Source of the DNA: Candidatus Dadabacteria bacterium
Lineage (GTDB): Bacteria > Desulfobacterota_D > UBA1144 > Nemesobacterales > Nemesobacteraceae
Assembly (NCBI GenBank): GCA_009837205.1
Contig: VXTZ01000024.1
Span: 3,978 to 54,650 of the forward strand
Length of the DNA: 50,673 nt
Direction of reading: 5' to 3'
The notes beneath the pieces are model-generated. The model saw only the letters and a list, made by a program, of their open reading frames with translations. It searched no databases and was not told where the DNA came from. Positions 15,846-26,244 of this stretch are shown here, one piece after another; position 1 is the first letter of the stretch; every line of letters starts with the position of its first letter. The translations under genes were made by a program, and so were the position numbers.

Positions 15846-17606
15846 ATGGCTACCGACACTTCCGCTTTGCGATCAGACGTCCGCTACGAACCTAACGACA
15901 AACCGCCAACGCTACTGATAGCCGGGCTGGGACTGCAACTTGCCATTATCACCATATCGGGGATCGTCCTCACGCCGTTAATCGTGATCAAGGCGGCCGG
16001 CGGATCTGAGGCTTACATGATGTGGGCGGTATTCGCATCAGTCGTGATCAGCGGGATAAGCACGATACTGCAGGCCGTCAGAGTTGGTCGAATCGGCGCA
16101 GGATACGTCCTCTTGATGGGCACCTCCGGCGCATTCATCGCAATCTGCATTACCGCGATCGCACAAGGCGGACCCGCCATGCTGGCGACGCTCGTCATTA
16201 TCTCGTCTTTGTTTCAATTTGCCTTGGCGAGACGTCTTTCTCTGTTTCGCCGGATACTCACCCCCACAGTCGCAGGTACGGTAATCATGCTGATTTCCGT
16301 CACCGTGATGCCAATAATTTTCGATCTCCTGGATAACGTTCAGGATGCCGCACATCCCCAGGCTGCTCCCTTCAGCGCGCTTGTAACCGTACTTGTCATC
16401 ACTGGCATCGCCCTCAAGGGCACCGGTGTATTTCGACTTTGGGCACCCGTAGCAGGCGTCATTGTAGGATCCATTGTTGGCGGTTTTTTCGGAATTTACG
16501 ACACGGCACGCATTTTCGAGGCCGCCTGGATCGGGTTTCCGCAAGGAGGCTGGCCCGGCCTTGATCTGAGTTTTGGACCGACGTTCTGGACGCTTCTGCC
16601 CGGGTTCATCTTTGTCACCCTGATTGGTGCAATCGAAACAGTTGGCGACTCCGTAGCAATTCAGCGCATTTCGTGGCGACGGCCACGGGCCGTAGACTTT
16701 CGTTCCGTTCAGGGAGCCGTGGCTGCCGATGGGGTGGGCAACCTGCTATCCGGGTGTGCCGGCACGATTCCAAATACGACGTACTCGACCAGCGTATCGG
16801 TAACGGAACTTACCGGAGTGGGAACCCGGACAGTCGGGGTTGCTGCGGGCATCGTCTTTCTCATCTTGGCGTGCTTCCCCAAGGCGCTCGCCGCAATTCT
16901 TGCAATTCCGAGTCCGGTGGCCGCAGGGTACCTAGCCATCCTGGTAGCCATGCTGTTTGTGGTTGGAATGAAGGTCGTCGTCCAGGACGGAATTGACTAC
17001 CGCAAAGGCATGATTGCAGGAGTTTCATTCTGGGTAGGTGTCGGCTTTCAGAACGGCGTGATCTTCCCTGAGTATTTTGCGGCCTTTGCCGGTGGATTAT
17101 TGCAGAACGGCATGACGGCAGGTGGTCTCACCGCTCTGCTCTTGACACTTTTTGTGGAAGTCACTGAACCTCGGCGCAGACGCATAGAGCTTCCGTTCCA
17201 CATCACGACATTGCCGAAAATCCGGGAGTTTCTCCAATCGTTTGCTTCCCACAGCGGTTGGGGGGAGGCGATGGCTGACCGACTTGACGCCGCCAGTGAA
17301 GAAACCCTGCTCACACTGCTTGAGCAGAAGACGACATCAGATGAGGAAGAACCCTTGCGGCGACTGCACATTATTGCGCACAAAGAAGGCGACGAGGCTG
17401 TGCTTGAATTCATTGCATCAGCCACTGAAGAAAATCTCGAAGACCGGATCGCGCTGCTAGGCGAGCGAGCTACGGAAGCCCCAACTGAACAAGATGTGTC
17501 TCTGCGACTGTTGCAGCACATCGCCTCGTCGGTACAACATCAACAGTATTACGACACGGACATCGTCAAGATCCGCGTGAAGGCACCAGCTCCTTCATCC
17601 AATTGA
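15846..17606 (+). CDS. NCS2-family nucleobase (xanthine/uracil) transporter with C-terminal ATPase-like domain
   Basis: The first ~440 residues are a polytopic NCS2 (xanthine/uracil permease) transporter with about 12-14 hydrophobic segments and the family motifs GAIETVGDSVAIQ and GAVAADGVGNLLSG followed by CAGTIPNTTYS. The last ~130 residues, from about LPKIREFLQSF, are soluble and resemble a degenerate anti-sigma/histidine-kinase-type ATPase fold (RLDAASEETLLTLLEQ, later VSLRLLQHIASSV and DIVKIRV). The key N-box and G-box residues of active kinases are not obvious, so a regulatory rather than catalytic role is likely. Substrate is not certain (xanthine, urate or uracil). The gene stands alone between tRNA-His and the glyoxylate genes. 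Confidence 0.85.
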   Translation: MATDTSALRSDVRYEPNDKPPTLLIAGLGLQLAIITISGIVLTPLIVIKAAGGSEAYMMWAVFASVVISGISTILQAVRVGRIGAGYVLLMGTSGAFIAICITAIAQGGPAMLATLVIISSLFQFALARRLSLFRRILTPTVAGTVIMLISVTVMPIIFDLLDNVQDAAHPQAAPFSALVTVLVITGIALKGTGVFRLWAPVAGVIVGSIVGGFFGIYDTARIFEAAWIGFPQGGWPGLDLSFGPTFWTLLPGFIFVTLIGAIETVGDSVAIQRISWRRPRAVDFRSVQGAVAADGVGNLLSGCAGTIPNTTYSTSVSVTELTGVGTRTVGVAAGIVFLILACFPKALAAILAIPSPVAAGYLAILVAMLFVVGMKVVVQDGIDYRKGMIAGVSFWVGVGFQNGVIFPEYFAAFAGGLLQNGMTAGGLTALLLTLFVEVTEPRRRRIELPFHITTLPKIREFLQSFASHSGWGEAMADRLDAASEETLLTLLEQKTTSDEEEPLRRLHIIAHKEGDEAVLEFIASATEENLEDRIALLGERATEAPTEQDVSLRLLQHIASSVQHQQYYDTDIVKIRVKAPAPSSN

Positions 17607-17877
17607 GTGGTCAAAAGAGGAGAGGCGCAAGGTTTTAGCTGTGTAAGCCGGGAAATACCGGCGCTCCTGCCGTCCGTCTTCCCCTGCGAAGTCCTCGCGT
17701 ACCGGCAGCTTAAAAGCCCCTTCTATGCTCGCCTGTACGATCCCTCTCAAAGCTAAAAAACCGCCGTTTTCCCCGACGCCCAACGGGTTCCGGCTGGATA
17801 TTTGATTTAATCGAGAACTTGTTTATACTAGGCTGTCTTTATTCAATCATAACAGGCATCCGAGGAGTGAAGAACCA
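17607..17877. other. intergenic with malate synthase promoter
   Basis: 271 bases between the transporter and malate synthase. A short hairpin GCCGG-GAAATA-CCGGC lies at 17647-17662 without a T-run. A 62-codon minus-strand frame (17595-17783) has no ribosome site and is not supported. The malate synthase promoter is annotated separately. Confidence 0.45.
17802..17829 (+). promoter_or_regulatory. promoter of the glyoxylate shunt operon
   Basis: TTGATT (17802-17807), a 16-base spacer and TATACT (17824-17829) give a good sigma70-like promoter. The start would be near 17836, leaving a leader of about 40 bases that contains the GAGGAG ribosome site before the ATG at 17878. Confidence 0.6.
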
Positions 17878-19761
17878 ATGGGCACCACACTGCACATAAG
17901 AGACAACATCGAGCAATCCTATGGGGACGTGTACACGCCGGAAGCACTGGAGGCCCTTGAATTCATGGCCCGCTTCAACGGCGAGCAGAAGGCCCTCATG
18001 GAAAAAAGGACCCAGAGAAGAAAAAGGCGCTATGAATCCAAGGAAAGAATAACTTTTCTTGATCCAGATTCTCTTATCCCGCGCACCAATCTCAAGGTTC
18101 AGGACGCAAGGGACGGAAAATTCGAAGGACCGGAGATTCCCCACGACCTCAAAACACAGTGGATACAGGGAACGGGCCCAGCGGCAAAACCGAACTCCCC
18201 GGTTGAAAAAAGCATAAGAAACGTCGCCTACGCCCTTCTCTCGGGCGCGGACGGGTGGATGTTCGACGGCGAGGATGCCCTAGGGCAGATATCAACGATG
18301 TCCCTTGACAATCAGCGCAATCTGAAGCTCGCAATTGCGAGGGACGAAGTGTTCATGAAAACCGCCGAAGGCGTGGCCGGGCAGATGAACAGCTGGGGAC
18401 GGGATTTTTTCGGACACGACATAATCGAGGACTGGGAAAAGCAGCTTGACTTCACCACCGTTATTTTCAGGGCGAGGGGACTTCACCTGGACGACCGCCA
18501 CATACGCGACGCTGACGGCGTAGCGCTTTCGGCTTCCGTGGTCGACATGACGCTTTTTGTCGTTAACAACTACAGGGAACTCGCCAAGAGAAACTCATCC
18601 ATAGTCCTTTACCTGCCCAAGATCCAGACCGCCGAGGAAGCCGCGCTATGGAACGAGATGCTAAGCGCCCTTGAGGGCCACATCGGGCTTCCCGAAGGCA
18701 CTATAAAGGTATACGTGCTTATAGAGCAGCTCGAGGAAACGTTCCAACTGATGGAGATAAGGGCAGTTTTGGGCAAGCACTTCGCCGGGTTTAACACCGG
18801 CAGGTGGGATTACATAAACAGCGTCTCTGACGCCATGGCGTGGGATGAGGATTTCGTTAACCCGAACATAGAGTCGATCACCATGACCTACGGATACATG
18901 AGAAACTACGAGGACCGCGTTAGAAGGGCCGTTAATACCCCGGACGTAAACGGGAACTTCGCGCTCTGGCAGGGAGGCATGGAGCCCAACATACCGGTGG
19001 GATCGAAAGAAGGGGTCGAGAGCAGCATGGAGAAGGCCTACGCGGGGGCCGTAAGGGAGCAGCAGGAAGGGGCGAGCGGCAAATGGGTCGCCCACTGGAA
19101 GATGGTCCACATAATAAGGCCCGTCTGGGATAAGGTCGGCGAGGAGAACCAGCTCGGAAGGGAATTCCCTCTCCTTACCTACACCCAGGAGGACGCAGAC
19201 GGCCTCATACTTCTTGAGCCCGCCCCGAGAACGATAAGGGGGGCACGCAACCTGCTTAGCGTCGGACTTCAGTACGGAAACGCATTCGGCCAGGGATTCC
19301 AGGCCGCGGCGCTCAAGCCCGCCGACTTCTTCGGAAACGACGACATTCTCTACCTGATGGAGGACGCCGCTACCGGAGAGATAAGGCTCAGCATACTCTG
19401 GGAGTGGATCCACAAGGGAGCGGAGCTCACCGAGGACGACCCCGAGACCGGGCTTAAGGCCGGGGACACGTTCACCGTCGAGGTCTTCGAGAGGCTTCTT
19501 GAGGAAGAGTACGCAAAGCTCCAGGCGGCAAGCGACAGGGATGTCCACGACATCTCCAAGCCCACTACCCTTCCGATAGCGAAGCAGATAGTGAGAGCCT
19601 ACGTGCTTGACGACGTAAAGGTGCCGTGGTACATAGACCTGCTCAACATAAACCTAAACAACCATGACCACGAGGTGGCCTCGCAGAGAATCGAACTCTA
19701 CATGACGGAGTTCGCGGGCAATGACACGAGAATCACCGAGAACCTCGATTTCGTAATCTAG
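17878..19761 (+). CDS. aceB: malate synthase
   Basis: Malate synthase condenses glyoxylate with acetyl-CoA, the second step of the glyoxylate shunt. Motifs of the family are clear: [12 protein letters not shown] (near 118-129), [11 protein letters not shown] with the catalytic arginine, [33 protein letters not shown] and [10 protein letters not shown] with the acidic active-site pair. At 627 residues it is longer than typical malate synthase A (~530), and several motifs deviate ([10 protein letters not shown] instead of the common VPFMRAY type), so it belongs to a divergent branch. GAGGAG precedes the ATG by 10 bases. It is followed after 44 bases by isocitrate lyase. Confidence 0.9.
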   Translation: MGTTLHIRDNIEQSYGDVYTPEALEALEFMARFNGEQKALMEKRTQRRKRRYESKERITFLDPDSLIPRTNLKVQDARDGKFEGPEIPHDLKTQWIQGTGPAAKPNSPVEKSIRNVAYALLSGADGWMFDGEDALGQISTMSLDNQRNLKLAIARDEVFMKTAEGVAGQMNSWGRDFFGHDIIEDWEKQLDFTTVIFRARGLHLDDRHIRDADGVALSASVVDMTLFVVNNYRELAKRNSSIVLYLPKIQTAEEAALWNEMLSALEGHIGLPEGTIKVYVLIEQLEETFQLMEIRAVLGKHFAGFNTGRWDYINSVSDAMAWDEDFVNPNIESITMTYGYMRNYEDRVRRAVNTPDVNGNFALWQGGMEPNIPVGSKEGVESSMEKAYAGAVREQQEGASGKWVAHWKMVHIIRPVWDKVGEENQLGREFPLLTYTQEDADGLILLEPAPRTIRGARNLLSVGLQYGNAFGQGFQAAALKPADFFGNDDILYLMEDAATGEIRLSILWEWIHKGAELTEDDPETGLKAGDTFTVEVFERLLEEEYAKLQAASDRDVHDISKPTTLPIAKQIVRAYVLDDVKVPWYIDLLNINLNNHDHEVASQRIELYMTEFAGNDTRITENLDFVI

Positions 19762-19805
19762 GTTCCCGAAGAAACAACCATTTTTATTTTCAGGAGAGCA
19801 TATCG

Positions 19806-22079
19806 ATGAGCCAGTTAGAAGCTGAGATAAAGAAGACGAAAAGGTATTTCTCAAGCGCGCGCTTTAAGGGAATAACTCGTCTTTACTCGCCCCGCCAAGT
19901 GGTGGAGCAGAGAGGAACCATAAGAAGGGACTACTCAATCGCGAAAAACGCCGCGGGGGCGTTCTACAAAAGACTCCGCGAGCTTTTCGCCGAGCGAAAG
20001 CAGATAACGTCCTTCGGCCCCTATTCGCCCGGCCAGGCAGTCATGATGAAAAGAAAGGGAATAGAGGGCATATATCTCGGCGGATGGGCCACGTCGGCAA
20101 AGGGATCGATCGGCGAGGACCAGGGAGCGGATCTCGCTAGCTATCCGCTTAGCCAGGTGCCGGACGAGGCGGCCCCGATAGTGAGGGCGCTTCTCGCCGC
20201 GGACAAAAACCAGAGATACAACCGGGCCAGGATGACCGATAAAGAAAGGGAGCAGACACCCGAGATTGACTACAGCCCATTCATAATCGCCGACGCGGAC
20301 ACTGGGCACGGCGGCGATGCCCACGTTAGAAACCTTATCAGAAGGTTCGTCGAGGCGGGCGTTACAGGCTATCACATAGAAGACCAGAAGCCCGGAACCA
20401 AGAAATGCGGTCACCAAGGCGGAAAAGTTCTCGTTCCTTCCGACGAGCAGATAAAGAGACTTAACGCCGCCCGGTTCCAGCTCGATATCATGGAAGTGCC
20501 CGGAATAATAGTTTCAAGGACCGACGCCGAAGCCGCCACCCTTCTTGACGGAAACGGAGACGAGCGCGACCAGCCGTTTGTCCTGGGAGCAACCAAGCTC
20601 AACATCCCAAGCTACAAAAACGCCTACCTGACGATCCTTAAAAGAATCCACGAAAAAGGCGTAAAGGAGATAAATGGCCACAAGCTCTACAAGATAAGCA
20701 AAGAGGTCTATGCGGAAACGGACAAGTGGCTTGAGCAAACCGGCATAGCGTCGGTTATTGACGAGACTATAGAAGCAATGAAGGGGGACACCCAGGAACT
20801 TGAAACCGCTTTGGATTCCGTAGTCACCAAGTTCGTTGAGATATGGGAAGAGGAATCCGGCCTGAGCACCTTCGGCGAAACAATAGAGACGCTAATGGAG
20901 TTTAACATGGAGCAGGGCATTGAATTCGACATGACCATCGAGCAGTGGAGAGAGTTTGCCAAGACCGCCTCCACTAAAGACGCCATGGAGAAGGCCGATT
21001 CCCTGGGAATCGACTACATATGGGACCCCGAGATTTCAAGAACGCCCGAGGGATACTCCCAGGTAAAAGGCGGAATTGAATACGCGATCGCAAAGTCGCT
21101 TGCCGTGGCGCCCTTCGCCGACCTGCTCTGGATGGAAACCAAGACGGCAGACCTTGAGGACGCAAGGCAGTTCGCGGACGCCATTCACGAGGTCTTTCCG
21201 GACAAGATGCTTGCCTACAACCTCTCTCCTTCCTTTAACTGGGACACGACGGGAATGACCGACGAGGAAATGAAGAAATTCCCCGAGGAGATAGGAAAGC
21301 TCGGCTTCGTGTTCGATTTCATAACCTACGGAGGCCACCAGATCGACGGCATGGCCGCCGAAGAGTTCGCAACCGCGCTCATGGAAGACGGCATGCTCGC
21401 CCTGGCGCGCGTGCAGAGAAGGCTGAGGCTCATAGATTCGCCTTACAAGACTCCGCAGACCCATGTCGGAGGACCCCGCATGGACGGAGCACTTGTTGCA
21501 AGTTCCGGAAGAACCGCGACCACGAAGGCTATGGGCAAGGGTTCGACGCAATTCCAGCACCTGGTTCAGACGGAAGTCTCTATCAAGCTTCTCGAAGAGT
21601 GGCTCGAGGCCTGGACAAGACACTACAAGATCAAAGACAGCTTCACTGTTGAACTCAAGCCTCACACCGTGGGAACTTTCGTGCTTGAGTTGAACATCAT
21701 AAACGGCAACGGCGATAAGGTAGGGGACGTCATATTCGAAATACTGCAGGACAGAAAAGGAGAGAAAATACTGACGGTGAGGGACGAGAACAATTTTGAT
21801 CCCGCACTTCGCCAGAAACGTCTCGCGACACTGCTTCACCTGTTCCTGATTCACCGTTACAGAACCGATTTCGTGCATTACGTAAGCCCCACGGAAGACA
21901 ATCTCATGCAGACCAAGGGGATGATGAGGCTCGGAATCTACGAATCGGTCAACACAGAAGTCGGTCACATAATAGTGACCAAGGTGAACGTCGAATACGT
22001 TAAGGAGCTGCTTAGCCCCGACCGCAGGGAACTCAAGAAGCTCATCGCAAAAAAAACCGGTAGACGCAAAAAGAAGTAA
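19806..22079 (+). CDS. aceA: isocitrate lyase, large form (AceA2-like)
   Basis: Isocitrate lyase splits isocitrate into glyoxylate and succinate. The catalytic loop is [10 protein letters not shown] with Cys201, and the Mg-site motif is DADTGHG (163-169). The 757-residue length matches the large ICL2 type known from mycobacteria and eukaryotic-like branches, not the ~430-residue ICL1; the extra sequence includes an insertion after about 235 and a C-terminal domain from about 600. AGGAGA lies 8 bases before ATG. With the malate synthase upstream it forms a complete glyoxylate shunt unit that ends in a strong terminator. The related 2-methylisocitrate lyase activity cannot be excluded. Confidence 0.93.
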   Translation: MSQLEAEIKKTKRYFSSARFKGITRLYSPRQVVEQRGTIRRDYSIAKNAAGAFYKRLRELFAERKQITSFGPYSPGQAVMMKRKGIEGIYLGGWATSAKGSIGEDQGADLASYPLSQVPDEAAPIVRALLAADKNQRYNRARMTDKEREQTPEIDYSPFIIADADTGHGGDAHVRNLIRRFVEAGVTGYHIEDQKPGTKKCGHQGGKVLVPSDEQIKRLNAARFQLDIMEVPGIIVSRTDAEAATLLDGNGDERDQPFVLGATKLNIPSYKNAYLTILKRIHEKGVKEINGHKLYKISKEVYAETDKWLEQTGIASVIDETIEAMKGDTQELETALDSVVTKFVEIWEEESGLSTFGETIETLMEFNMEQGIEFDMTIEQWREFAKTASTKDAMEKADSLGIDYIWDPEISRTPEGYSQVKGGIEYAIAKSLAVAPFADLLWMETKTADLEDARQFADAIHEVFPDKMLAYNLSPSFNWDTTGMTDEEMKKFPEEIGKLGFVFDFITYGGHQIDGMAAEEFATALMEDGMLALARVQRRLRLIDSPYKTPQTHVGGPRMDGALVASSGRTATTKAMGKGSTQFQHLVQTEVSIKLLEEWLEAWTRHYKIKDSFTVELKPHTVGTFVLELNIINGNGDKVGDVIFEILQDRKGEKILTVRDENNFDPALRQKRLATLLHLFLIHRYRTDFVHYVSPTEDNLMQTKGMMRLGIYESVNTEVGHIIVTKVNVEYVKELLSPDRRELKKLIAKKTGRRKKK

Positions 22080-22114
22080 CAGAATGCCGGATTGAAAAGA
22101 TTCTGTTTTTGTGC

Positions 22115-22161
22115 GTGCCTAAGGTGAAAAGTGTTCCTTTTCACCTTAGGCACAGCTTTTT
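22115..22161 (+). terminator. intrinsic terminator of the glyoxylate shunt operon
   Basis: A perfect 17-bp stem (22115-22131 with 22137-22153) around the loop TGTTC, followed by CTTTTTG. It starts 36 bases after the isocitrate lyase stop. The A/T-rich inner stem may let it work in both directions, but only the plus strand has a gene ending here. Confidence 0.88.
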
Positions 22162-22220
22162 GTCCGCTCCTTCCGCGAGATATCGCTCACTGATTAAATC
22201 TCACTTCCCGATGACCAGTC

Positions 22221-22260
22221 CCCCATAGGAGTTATGCGCGGCCATAACAACAAAGTGGGG
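22221..22260 (+). promoter_or_regulatory. nested hairpin in the mgtE upstream region
   Basis: CCCCA (22221-22225) pairs with TGGGG (22256-22260) around an inner perfect stem GTTATG-CGCGGC-CATAAC (22231-22248). It lies in the 250-base space between the terminator and mgtE. It could be an operator or part of a structured mgtE leader; I do not recognise a known Mg riboswitch class. Confidence 0.35.
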
Positions 22261-22411
22261 CAATGGATGGCTTCCCGCCGCTACAGCTTCAAAGAAAAAA
22301 GGCGCAGAGTATATTTTTTGTAGTAATCGAGACCGAAAACTGTATTCTAATCTGTTCAGAAAAGGGGCAGTGTCTCAATACGCCTCCTAAAAATACGGCG
22401 AGGGTAACACG

Positions 22412-23785
22412 ATGCCGGTTAACGTCAAAAAAACGGTAAGGAAAATAGACAGGGCCGTAAGGAAAGGGAACTGGGATGCCGTGAGGGGCATAACCCAGTC
22501 CATGCATCCATCCGAGATAGCGTCCCTTATACAGGCTTCCTCCCAGAAAGAGAAGCATCTCATACTCGAGGCTCTAGACGTGGAAGTAGCATCCGAGGTC
22601 TATTTCCAGCTTAACCCCGAGGAACGTGTAAGCATACTCAAGCTCATGGGGGAAACTTCCCTCATCGCGATGGCCGAAGAAATGGAATCGGACGATGCCG
22701 CCGACTTCCTGGGAGAACTCGCGGAGGATGTGGCAAAGAAAGTTCTCGAAGCCATGGATCCGGAAGAACGCGAGGAGGTGACGCCGCTTCTAAAGTATCC
22801 CCAAGATTCCGCGGGCGGAATCATGCAGACCGAGGTTCTTAAAAGTCCGCATGACGCCACCTCGAGAGAAACCATTGAACTCATAAGACAAATCGAGGAA
22901 GAAGACGAAGACGACGTAGAGGACCTGCACATGGTGTACGTGGTGAACGAAACAGGGAGACTCGTCGGAAGAGTGTTCCCGCTTAAGCTCTCAACAGCGG
23001 CACCTGATTCTCCCCTCTGGACCATAATGGACCCGGTCGAGATCACAGTCATTCCGGAAATGGACCAGGAGGAAGTAGCCAGGATCTTCAGGAAATACGA
23101 CGAAGTATCGCTTCCCGTGGTAGACAATGCTGGAGTGCTGCTCGGCAGGATAACCGCCGACGACATACTTGACGTCATATCCGAAGAGGCTGGAGAAGAC
23201 ATATACAAACTCGGCGGTATAACCGGCGAGGGACTACATCCTGTACACACATCCATATACGACAACGTGAGGCTGAGAGCTCCCTGGATAATGCTGGCCC
23301 TCGCGGGAGAACTTGTCCTGGCAATTATAATAATGCAAAAATTCCAGACCACTCTTGAGAATTTCATCGTACTCGCAGCCCTGCTTCCCCTGGTCATGGC
23401 TACGGGTGGAAACGTGGGGGTTCAGACAAACACCATCACCGTCAGAACAATAGCCGCCGGCGATTTCTTTAAAAGCCAGATAAAAGATCTTCTTCTGGGG
23501 GAACTCAAGGTGGGATTGGTTCTCGGGATTATAAGCGGCATTTTGGGTTCCCTGATCGGACTTCTGCTAAATACCGCGGAGGCTGATGTTACAAGATTGT
23601 TTCTGGTAATATTCGCGGGAATCGTAGGAGCCACACTTACAACTTCGTTCCTTGGAGTCGCAGGCCCGCTGGTTCTTAACAGACTAAAGATGGACCCGGC
23701 GGTATCATCGGGACCGTTTCTCGTCACGTTCAACGATATATTTGGTAGCGCCTTCTACCTTTTCCTAGGCGCTGCCCTACTCTGA
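22412..23785 (+). CDS. mgtE: magnesium transporter MgtE
   Basis: MgtE is a Mg2+ channel gated by its own cytosolic domains. The 457-residue protein shows the order expected: an N-terminal helical superfamily domain (about 1-135, with MESDDAADFLGEL), paired CBS domains (about 140-260, with AGGIMQTE and LPVVDNAGVLLGRITADDI) and five membrane helices (from about 285, with ATGGNVGVQTNTI, the pore motif). Length is normal. GAGGG lies 8 bases before the ATG. The acidic N and CBS domains would sense internal Mg2+. It stands alone between the glyoxylate operon and the DUF2130/ATPase module. Confidence 0.95.
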   Translation: MPVNVKKTVRKIDRAVRKGNWDAVRGITQSMHPSEIASLIQASSQKEKHLILEALDVEVASEVYFQLNPEERVSILKLMGETSLIAMAEEMESDDAADFLGELAEDVAKKVLEAMDPEEREEVTPLLKYPQDSAGGIMQTEVLKSPHDATSRETIELIRQIEEEDEDDVEDLHMVYVVNETGRLVGRVFPLKLSTAAPDSPLWTIMDPVEITVIPEMDQEEVARIFRKYDEVSLPVVDNAGVLLGRITADDILDVISEEAGEDIYKLGGITGEGLHPVHTSIYDNVRLRAPWIMLALAGELVLAIIIMQKFQTTLENFIVLAALLPLVMATGGNVGVQTNTITVRTIAAGDFFKSQIKDLLLGELKVGLVLGIISGILGSLIGLLLNTAEADVTRLFLVIFAGIVGATLTTSFLGVAGPLVLNRLKMDPAVSSGPFLVTFNDIFGSAFYLFLGAALL

Positions 23786-23970
23786 AATAGTTGGCCGGTA
23801 TCTTTAGAAAATTTAACCCGGTATTTCTTTCCATTATGTGTTTCTTATAGGAAATACGTCCGAGAAAAAACTCTGTTGCAGTATTATAATGTACACCTAA
23901 GAAGAGAGACTCAAACTCGCAGTCGATCCACGAGAACTAGGTCCAACTATGCTGGATGTACCCTTTATTA

Positions 23971-26238
23971 TTAGATCGCTTCAACAGAAGCCTTGAGTGA
24001 CGCGTAATGAATTGGCGAAACAGTCTCTATCATTTCAAGTAGGTATTTCACATTATTTTGTGTTTCTGGGACCAAGGCTGGATCAAAACCTTTGCCTGGA
24101 GAATGGGATAGATCATTCGCGAATTTAAGTAGAGCTGTTTTCTTGTTTTCGTCGAAATTAACACGCTCAAGTTTGTGATACATGCTTTGACTTCCCGGAT
24201 AATAGAATTCTAGAAAAGCCTCAAGCACCTTTCTGGCAACATTAGGAATGTGGTACGATCCGGCTATCGTTCCGTCGGACTTAAAGAAATAAAGCAATTT
24301 AAATAGATAAGAATACTCACTCTCGTTTTGTAATAGTTCCTTATCAAGGGGTTTGATCGTCGCCTGTCTTGATCCATCAGATTTGAGGTCGCAAAGTAGC
24401 ATGTAATATTTTCTTCGGATAGAATTTGGCCGAATATTCTTGCACCAATTTAATAAAAGCCTCAAAAAGTCAAAATTATGTGTCAGCAAGAACGCTTGCT
24501 TGGCGTTCTTAATCGCATTTTTCAGGAACGAAAATGCCTGGTAAACAGAATTTGAATCCAAGCTCGATACGGGATCATCTATAACGACGATCCCGTTCTG
24601 TAAATCAAAATCCTGATCTTCAAGTTGAACAATAAAGTAGATAAATGTGATGGCAGTTTTTTCGCCTTCGCTCAAGCGCTTCGCCGCCTCACCATTTCTA
24701 AGGATGCGATACCCTTCTCCTTCAGGTTCGAATTGCAATTCATTTCTGCCAAGAAAGGTCTGTAATAGGTCTGTGAGTCTTGCCGCAGCCTGGGTGGTGT
24801 TTGATACTTTTTGGCGGTTTTTGTAAATTCTCTTTTTTAGCGCACCCGTCCCAAGCTCGCCTGTCGCCGAATCACCTTCTTTTATCGCTTCCAATCGCTG
24901 ATCAATTTCCTTGATCTCCGCATCATAGGCTAGCACATCCTCACGGATCGAGGTGAGATGGTGTGTTTCTATCGCATTAGTGGCTGCGCGCACATGTTTT
25001 TCAAAGGATTCAGTCTTGCCATTATGCAAAGCAATTAAATCATTTAGGGCTTCCAGCTTCTTATAAAAAGTAGAAGGATTAATTTCCTTTAAAGTGAATG
25101 GAACCTGCTCCGTTCGGCGCTGCAGTTTGTCTTTTAGACAATCATGAAAATTCCCGAGATCATCTAACAAAGTCGTTTTAGCATCTTCAAAGGCCTCAAG
25201 ATGAGACTGATAATCGCATTGCAACTCATCATACAGTTGCGACTTTATTGGAGTTATAACCGCTTTTACAGTGCTCATAATAAGCTTAGCATCCTGAATT
25301 AAACTCTCGATGCGTTGCTTCAATAGTTTGTCAGATTGATTAAAGTGCCTGCCAAGCGCTTCCATGCGCTCGGCAGTGATATCTTGGCCACAATACTCGC
25401 ACTTCTCAGACGAGTGTTTCTCATGCAGAATTAGGCCTTGCTCAATCCACCCTCCAATATCTGGATTGTCGCGCAGGCGCTGGATCGCTAGCGAGTCCGA
25501 TGTTTGCAATAGAATTGCTTGTGTTGAACTTTCGAGCGCGGAGATAGCTTGTACTAAGTTTAAGCTCACTGGTCGCTCTTCTGACAACAAATTAACTGTG
25601 TCCAGATATATCGCGTCGATTTTTTCCAGAGATTTTTGGCGCAAGGTGGAGCAGTTTTTTGTTAGCTCGGCTTCACTCAGGGAATTCTCTTCTTCCATAG
25701 CTGCGAAAGCCGCCTCAGCATTCGGTTTACGATAAGTTCGTGTCACCTGACCACTTGTTTCCGATGCAATAATCCTCGCTATGTCGGTGAATTTCTTTCC
25801 ACGGAGTACTTCCAATCTTTTTCTTTCATCAGTTTTCGTACGTACTTCTTCTTCAAAAGCACTCAGTGTCTGTTCATCAGTTTGAATTTGTCCAACAAGC
25901 GATTTGTTTTCTTTTCCTATAATAAAGATTGGATTTAATTGGCCCTCAATCTCACCAAGGTTTGAATCTATATAGTCAGAATTGAAAACTCGAATCATGC
26001 AAGGGTAGTATTGACCCTCTTTGAATTGTCCTTCATCGCTCGTGATCTTGTATTTGAGAGAAGGATAATCATCTGAGTTTCCCACATTAAAGCTTGCAAA
26101 CATTCTTGAAAGGGTCGTTTTGCCTGACCCGTTCATGCCATAAAGAATATTAAATCGACCAAAATCCTCCAAGTCAGCCGCTTTTTTGTAGTCATAAAAT
26201 ATACCAAGACCATCTATGCGTTCTATGTTTGTCAACAT
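23971..26238 (-). CDS. zinc-hook ABC-type ATPase, RloC/PrrC-like (AAA_13)
   Basis: A 755-residue ATPase split by a long coiled coil as in SMC/Rad50 proteins. The P-loop GMNGSGKT is at 34-41, the hook C280-EY-C283 sits in the coiled coil, the signature RLSEGEK is at 521-527, Walker B VVIDDPVSSLD at 551-561 and the H-loop LLTHNFD with His587. This fits the AAA_13 group, which includes the tRNA anticodon nucleases RloC and PrrC. The C-terminus has Arg669-x3-Glu673 and His712, the order of the PrrC/RloC nuclease triad, although the E-H distance is 39 rather than ~32. Nuclease activity is therefore an inference. It begins 6 bases after the DUF2130 gene, so both are one operon; base composition is AT-richer than the core. 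Confidence 0.8.
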   Translation of the reverse strand: MLTNIERIDGLGIFYDYKKAADLEDFGRFNILYGMNGSGKTTLSRMFASFNVGNSDDYPSLKYKITSDEGQFKEGQYYPCMIRVFNSDYIDSNLGEIEGQLNPIFIIGKENKSLVGQIQTDEQTLSAFEEEVRTKTDERKRLEVLRGKKFTDIARIIASETSGQVTRTYRKPNAEAAFAAMEEENSLSEAELTKNCSTLRQKSLEKIDAIYLDTVNLLSEERPVSLNLVQAISALESSTQAILLQTSDSLAIQRLRDNPDIGGWIEQGLILHEKHSSEKCEYCGQDITAERMEALGRHFNQSDKLLKQRIESLIQDAKLIMSTVKAVITPIKSQLYDELQCDYQSHLEAFEDAKTTLLDDLGNFHDCLKDKLQRRTEQVPFTLKEINPSTFYKKLEALNDLIALHNGKTESFEKHVRAATNAIETHHLTSIREDVLAYDAEIKEIDQRLEAIKEGDSATGELGTGALKKRIYKNRQKVSNTTQAAARLTDLLQTFLGRNELQFEPEGEGYRILRNGEAAKRLSEGEKTAITFIYFIVQLEDQDFDLQNGIVVIDDPVSSLDSNSVYQAFSFLKNAIKNAKQAFLLTHNFDFLRLLLNWCKNIRPNSIRRKYYMLLCDLKSDGSRQATIKPLDKELLQNESEYSYLFKLLYFFKSDGTIAGSYHIPNVARKVLEAFLEFYYPGSQSMYHKLERVNFDENKKTALLKFANDLSHSPGKGFDPALVPETQNNVKYLLEMIETVSPIHYASLKASVEAI

Positions 26239-26244
26239 AGCGGA

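Noticed and set aside
17595-17783. 62-codon minus-strand ORF after the transporter
   Set aside because: No ribosome site, overlaps the transporter stop, no similarity.
18661-19548. Long minus-strand ORF opposite malate synthase (295 codons), and a similar one at 21036-21968 opposite isocitrate lyase
   Set aside because: They mirror strong, recognisable genes on the other strand, have no ribosome site or family motif, and arise from the codon bias of the real genes.
23786-23970. Possible att site at the far end of the DUF2130/ATPase module
   Set aside because: I looked for a copy of the tRNA-Arg 3' end and found none; only a TATAAT with no gene behind it is visible.
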